Assembly: GCF_963678635.1 (NCBI RefSeq)
Contig: NC_087071.1
Span: forward strand, 8,265,605-8,329,604
DNA: 64,000 nucleotides
Reading direction: 5' to 3'
Source: Symsagittifera roscoffensis
Lineage: Eukaryota > Xenacoelomorpha > Acoela > Convolutidae
Both the position numbers and the translations under genes were made by a program. Positions 61,401 through 64,000 of this stretch are shown piece by piece. Each line of letters begins with the position of its first letter. Position 1 is the first letter of the stretch. The notes beneath the pieces are model-generated. The model had not been told where the DNA came from and did not search any database. It worked only from the letters and a program-made list of their open reading frames with translations.

Positions 61401-62330
61401 AGACCATGGAAGTTAAATTATTTTTAAAAAAATTAATCACATTATGTCATTTTTAAGGTATCAAACATAAACCTAGAATTTCACATGCTCCATGGACAAA
61501 TGGACTAGTTAAAGGCCTGAACTGCTCATTACAATAATAACCCCGATGTTTATTTAACGGAGATGATAGAAATAATACTGAATGGTCAACAGACGTAAAG
61601 TTATTTCCACTAGCATTTATTTCTTAGATTACAACAACAATTGGATTATCACCATATGAAATGGTTTTTTACCAAAAACCGTGCAAACCAAAAATATTCA
61701 CTCTCAAGTTCCTCAGAAAATGCACAAGGGCATTGCCAACCGACCAAAAACTCGATTTGCTATAATTCACTAATCAAACTCATGATAAAAGTCATTTTCA
61801 TCACCCACAAATTTTAAAATTAGCTTCAGGCACGCAAAAAAAAAACAGATTTTCATCAGAGACAAAGAACATAACGGAATTTATCAAAAAAAACGAAAAG
61901 AATTTATTACAAAGACAAAATATTCAACCCCAAATAAATTATCGCTTCCTACCAGCCTAAGACCTCAAAACACGAACCTTCTTTTTGAAACCAAAAAAAA
62001 TATGTCATACACAAACTAATTGATCAAAATAAAAAAGAAACGGTACAACACAGAATTGACTTTTTTCGTATTACCCAAAATAATACGCTGTTCGCCAGCA
62101 AACACAACTAAACCCTTTACATGAATGCACATTGTTGAAATAACAAAAAAAAACTGATGAATCCAACACCTGACCGTTTGAACAAACTACCCAAATCACG
62201 CATTATTAAAACAAGAGGTGTATGAGAAAAATCTTTCATAAATCCCGCTGCAGAACAAAGAAGGAATTGTAAACTACAAAAAACAAATTCCAGCACTTGA
62301 AATGAATGAAAAATCACAACATTGTCAATC
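58431..62330 (+). mobile_element. Pol-bearing retroelement unit, copy B
   Basis: The same pol as copy A, more complete in length but more mutated. It has YDQMPQDEQSRR near 59,360, then a RT catalytic strand reading AYFDKVF (59,501-59,521), with Lys for the second Asp. RNase H/tether sequence at 60,000-60,330 (FTQAELKRSPFTV) is absent from copy A. In the integrase core the second block reads TDHGS (~61,403), and TNGLVKGLN has Lys for the catalytic Glu (codon AAA at 61,511-61,513). The C-terminal part extends to ~62,140. Stops occur in every frame. Confidence 0.8.
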
Positions 62331-62540
62331 ACCTGAACTCCGAAATCAACCCTTTAGAAAAACTAAAAATTTCATTGCCAAATCTAAAATTTTACGAAAA
62401 GTAGATTTTTAAAACCCCTGTTTAATTGGTAAACTGCTACTTTTTTCCAAACAATTATTATTCATCATATTTTTAGACGATCTGTTATAATAGAGATTTT
62501 TCATTATTCCATCTCCAACTTTCAATGAATCTATTTCTCA
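62331..62540 (+). mobile_element. Start of a third pol-type unit
   Basis: The word TTTTTAGACGATCTG(T) and the preceding ACTCCGAAATCAACC match 58,470-58,620 at the start of copy B. The match fades by ~62,540. Confidence 0.55.
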
Positions 62541-64000
62541 GAAAACAAAGACCCAATATCAACCAGTCTTGTCACTTGAAATCTTGTCACTTTTTGTTCA
62601 ACACCACTGCTATTTTTAACGGACACAGCTCCAATTTGAACTAAATCGAAAACTTCAACTCAAAAACCTCCAGGTCAATAACGAGCAAAACCCATATTTT
62701 TGACAACCTAATTAAATATCATATAAAAGTTGCAACGCCCTCCTATCAATCAATTCATAAACCAACGAAATTGCTCCAAACTTACTTTCACGCAAACATC
62801 TTCGTATCCAACCAATTGTCAATTGTCAAAAAGCAATTTGAACCCACTGGATATACTTCAGAAAAAAAATTGATTCGGAAAGCAAATCACTTTTCGAATT
62901 CTCACTTAAATATCAGTCAAAAATTTTCCTAAATACATCTTTTCGATTTTCTATCAAAGTTATCAGGCAGCCCTAATTTTTGCAACTTTTTTTAAACCAT
63001 GTTTAGTATTCCATAATAGGCCTTTTCAAAATTATTTGTAAACAAGTTGTAATTATTCGTTTTCTTTTTCAAACCTACCTGTCTTTTCTCAAACCATCGA
63101 CCACCTAACCAGGTACAATTGTAAAAAAATTTTTTCTAAATGATCAAAAATTTGCTATATAAAATTACCTTTTGACTACTTTGCAGCTTTTCTCATCCTG
63201 ACCTGTTTTTAAAAAAAAACTTGAAAAGCAACAATTGCGTTCAAACTCGCAATCGTTTTGATAATAGTCTTTGCCGAAGATGTTTACAAAAAACACTAAT
63301 TTAATTCAAACAAGTGACAAAATTTGAAGCTCAAAAAACCAAAATTGCAGACCCAACCCGGACAAAATTTTCAGCACATACCAACCCACCCAAAAGTCCC
63401 CAGTCAACACCTAAAACAAGTCAATCAAATCAACCACAACCATCTACTCGTTTGTATCTAAAAAAACATGCACCTTTAAGAAAGACATGTATAATTATCA
63501 GAGCCCTTAAGACCAGCCCACCGCTATGCAACCCCAAGCAAACCTCAGTACGAACCAATATGGAGTATCTACCAATCATTACAACAAGATCTCAAATGAG
63601 CAAGACATCAGAGTCAAAATTGAAACCCAATTACCACAATCGACAGACAAATAATTCACCCACAATAAAATAGGACCCTACACACAACAAGAGCCTAATT
63701 CAAAATACCCTCGTCAACCAAATCAACCCCCCTATATCTTTCATGTAATACTTACAAAGCACCCTCATATCCTGTAAGCCTAACAACACAGCAAAAAAAC
63801 ACACAATATTCCAACCGATTACTTAGGTTCATTATTAACATCTGAGCAAATTAGAGAAAACCCACTTTTTATGAACTCCCTCATTGGATGAGCCATTAAT
63901 TTACTCAAGGCGAATCAAACCTTGTAATTGAAACGATAGAGTTTACCCCAAATACAACTTTCTCTCTACCAGAAACACGTTCACTTCCATCAACACCTTC
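62541..64000. other. AT-rich stretch with one Pro/Thr-rich open frame
   Basis: An open frame at 63,314-63,673 (119 codons, + strand) encodes a Pro/Ser/Thr/Lys-rich, probably disordered sequence without a known motif. The bias A/C-rich, T/G-poor continues to the window end and resembles the gag side of the preceding family. It may be part of another element copy. No gene can be supported. Confidence 0.35.

Noticed and set aside
1-64000. tRNA, rRNA or other structural RNA genes
   Set aside because: No cloverleaf-type box A/box B pair or rRNA sequence was recognised in either strand.

Overview
The window reads as AT-rich nuclear DNA of an invertebrate animal. The evidence is intron-containing genes of animal type (a KDM2/KDM7-like JmjC gene, Artemis/SNM1-like sequences, a membrane-protein terminal exon with an AATAAA signal), Ty3/gypsy elements, a Polinton/Maverick-type DNA polymerase relic, a long satellite array and very little intact coding sequence. 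I cannot name a phylum from the sequence alone. Most of the window is decayed mobile DNA and tandem repeats, and most long open frames are accidental.

Region 1 (1-20.8 kb) is a graveyard of mobile elements bracketed by two stretches of the same ~140-bp tandem repeat in opposite orientation (1-850 and 19.7-20.8 kb). Inside, on the + strand, lies an almost full-length but broken protein-primed type-B DNA polymerase of Polinton type (1.0-4.6 kb). On the - strand follow a decayed gene with two SGNH/GDSL-hydrolase-like domains (5.1-8.1 kb) and a Ty3/gypsy gag-PR-RT-RNaseH-IN body (9.2-15.7 kb). The gypsy body has lost the catalytic core of RT and the catalytic Glu of integrase. The SGNH gene sits just downstream of integrase on the same strand, where an env-like third ORF would be. 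Next comes ~4 kb of AT-rich DNA with short GGAGGGTT-type repeats.

Region 2 (21.2-26.9 kb) holds a ~1.1-kb foldback element, then the best candidate for a living gene: a JmjC Fe(II)/2-oxoglutarate oxygenase with three phase-compatible exons (24.16-25.92 kb). Its last intron carries a ~92-bp minisatellite. Two small coding-like segments follow.

Region 3 (26.9-43.2 kb) is a ~12.5-kb satellite array with monomers of ~220-235 bp. A 15-bp dyad recurs in most monomers, and several higher-order periodicities coexist. At its right edge the satellite is interleaved with a ~1.87-kb segment present twice. Each copy carries a decayed, intron-containing Artemis/SNM1-type metallo-beta-lactamase gene fragment.

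Region 4 (43.2-64 kb) begins with short repeats and a terminal exon encoding two membrane helices. It then holds a second gypsy-type element family in an odd layout: two tandem gag-bearing units (45.5-50.3 and 50.3-55.2 kb) followed by two tandem pol-bearing units (55.2-58.4 and 58.4-62.3 kb). All are heavily mutated.

Little of this forms a working pathway. The only parts likely to be expressed as host genes are the JmjC gene, the 44.6-kb terminal exon and perhaps two small segments at 26.1-26.6 kb. All copy-number, divergence and composition statements were made by eye.
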